NCBI GenBank assembly: GCA_016188575.1
Contig: JACPHN010000231.1
Span: forward strand, 1 to 24,173
Direction of reading: 5' to 3'
Length of the DNA: 24,173 nucleotides
DNA from: Candidatus Schekmanbacteria bacterium
GTDB taxonomy: Bacteria; CSSED10-310; JACPHN01
The notes under the pieces are model-generated. The model was not told where the DNA came from. It searched no databases and saw only the letters and a list, made by a program, of their open reading frames with translations. Both the position numbers and the translations under genes were made by a program. This document shows positions 23,732 to 24,173 of the stretch, piece after piece (position 1 is the stretch's first letter; every line of letters starts with the position of its first letter).

Positions 23732-24173
23732 ATGTGGTGGCGCGTCCCTTCTTTTTCTCTCTCTCTCTCTCTCTCTCTGTGTGAATCTGGCGGCGACCAC
23801 CTGCCTGTTCGTGCTGATCGCCCTCCCCAGCCCGGCGCGCGCCGCGGGCGACTCCTTCGAATCCGGCACCTTCGCCGCGCTGCCGTGGGAAATCAGCCCG
23901 GTGGACGCGTGGCAGGTGGTCGCGGGTGACGCGGCCGATGGCGCCTCCGCGGCCCGCACCGCGCCGCTCGCGGACGGTGGCACGGCGGTGCTCGAAGTCA
24001 CCCTGGCGGTTTCCTCGCCAGGCGAGGTCGCCTTCTGGGTGAAGACCTCGACTGCGGCGCCGGCCGACGCCCTGGTATTCGCGATCGCGGGGGCTTCGGG
24101 GACCTTCTACGACAAGGACCGCTGGTCGGGGGAGCAGCCCTGGACCCGCGCTTCCTACGCGCTGGCCGCCGGC
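23732..24173 (+). CDS. Secreted protein with repeat-controlled start, 3' partial (OFF state)
   Basis: From 23781 the frame reads VNLAATTCLFVLIALPSPARA, a signal-peptide core with an A-x-A cleavage site. Next comes a mature start, AGDSFESGTFAALPWEISPV, and a jelly-roll/lectin-like domain (WQVVAGDAADGASAARTAPL, then GEVAFWVKTSTA, LVFAIAGASG, SGEQPWTRASYALAAG) that runs off the right edge. Only a GTG at 23781, with no ribosome site and no positive residue, could start this frame directly. The ATG at 23732 (MWWRVPSF...) has a perfect ribosome site and supplies the missing arginine, but the (CT)11 tract leaves it out of frame and closed at 23929. I infer a surface or secreted protein switched by repeat length. 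Listed as one gene despite the frame break. Confidence 0.65.
23757..23778 (+). repeat. (CT)11 dinucleotide microsatellite in a coding start
   Basis: Eleven perfect CT units, preceded by five Ts, lie between the ATG at 23732 and the signal-peptide-encoding frame that opens at 23781. Adding one unit or removing two would join the ATG to that frame. In the present length they are out of register. Confidence 0.9.

Noticed and set aside
1-24173. CRISPR array, tRNA or rRNA genes
   Set aside because: No regularly spaced direct repeats, cloverleaf or conserved rRNA segments were seen on either strand.

Overview
The window is GC-rich chromosomal DNA from a Gram-negative bacterium. Signs of this are an RlpA-type outer-membrane lipoprotein, lipobox lipoproteins, and NitT/TauT importers with a periplasmic binding protein. 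Codon use, the LCCL and parallel beta-helix secreted proteins and the GC content suggest an environmental proteobacterium or deltaproteobacterium-like lineage. I cannot place it more precisely from sequence alone.

Layout. Positions 1-2345 (minus strand) hold a Phd/YefM antitoxin whose toxin partner lies off the left edge, and an amino-methyltransferase of the DPPY type with a cysteine-rich insert. Positions 2367-7200 are core metabolism. Ornithine aminotransferase (rocD, minus) and aspartate kinase (lysC, plus) diverge from a compact region with overlapping promoter-like sequences. lysC is followed closely by a five-S1-domain RNA-binding protein and an RlpA-like lytic transglycosylase. A 164-bp fold-back (MITE-like) element sits at 7210-7373 between convergent genes.

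Positions 7384-11357 are accessory: a secreted protein made of three LCCL domains, a membrane protein with a divergent class III nucleotidyl-cyclase domain, an overlapping GNAT-like gene whose start carries a (GA)13 tract, and a nucleoside-deoxyribosyltransferase-like protein. Positions 11400-16062 (minus) form a tight four-gene operon: binding protein, permease, ATPase, then a DUF885 metallopeptidase-like protein, with adjacent or 4-nt overlapping junctions. A divergent APH-fold kinase and a large secreted beta-helix protein follow, converging at about 17204.

Positions 19085-23640 are a repeat-rich and decaying region. It holds REP-like palindromes, a lipoprotein gene, an IS66 transposase remnant, a half copy of the 164-bp element, decayed ORFs, a frameshifted N-terminal fragment that resembles BREX-2 PglX, and a broken IS1634/IS4-like transposase fragment.

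The window ends in a secreted protein (23732 onwards). Its well-placed Shine-Dalgarno and ATG are separated from the signal-peptide frame by a (CT)11 tract that is currently out of frame. Together with the (GA)13 tract at 9973-9999, this suggests the genome uses GA/TC dinucleotide repeats as ON/OFF contingency switches. That is the most noteworthy observation here.
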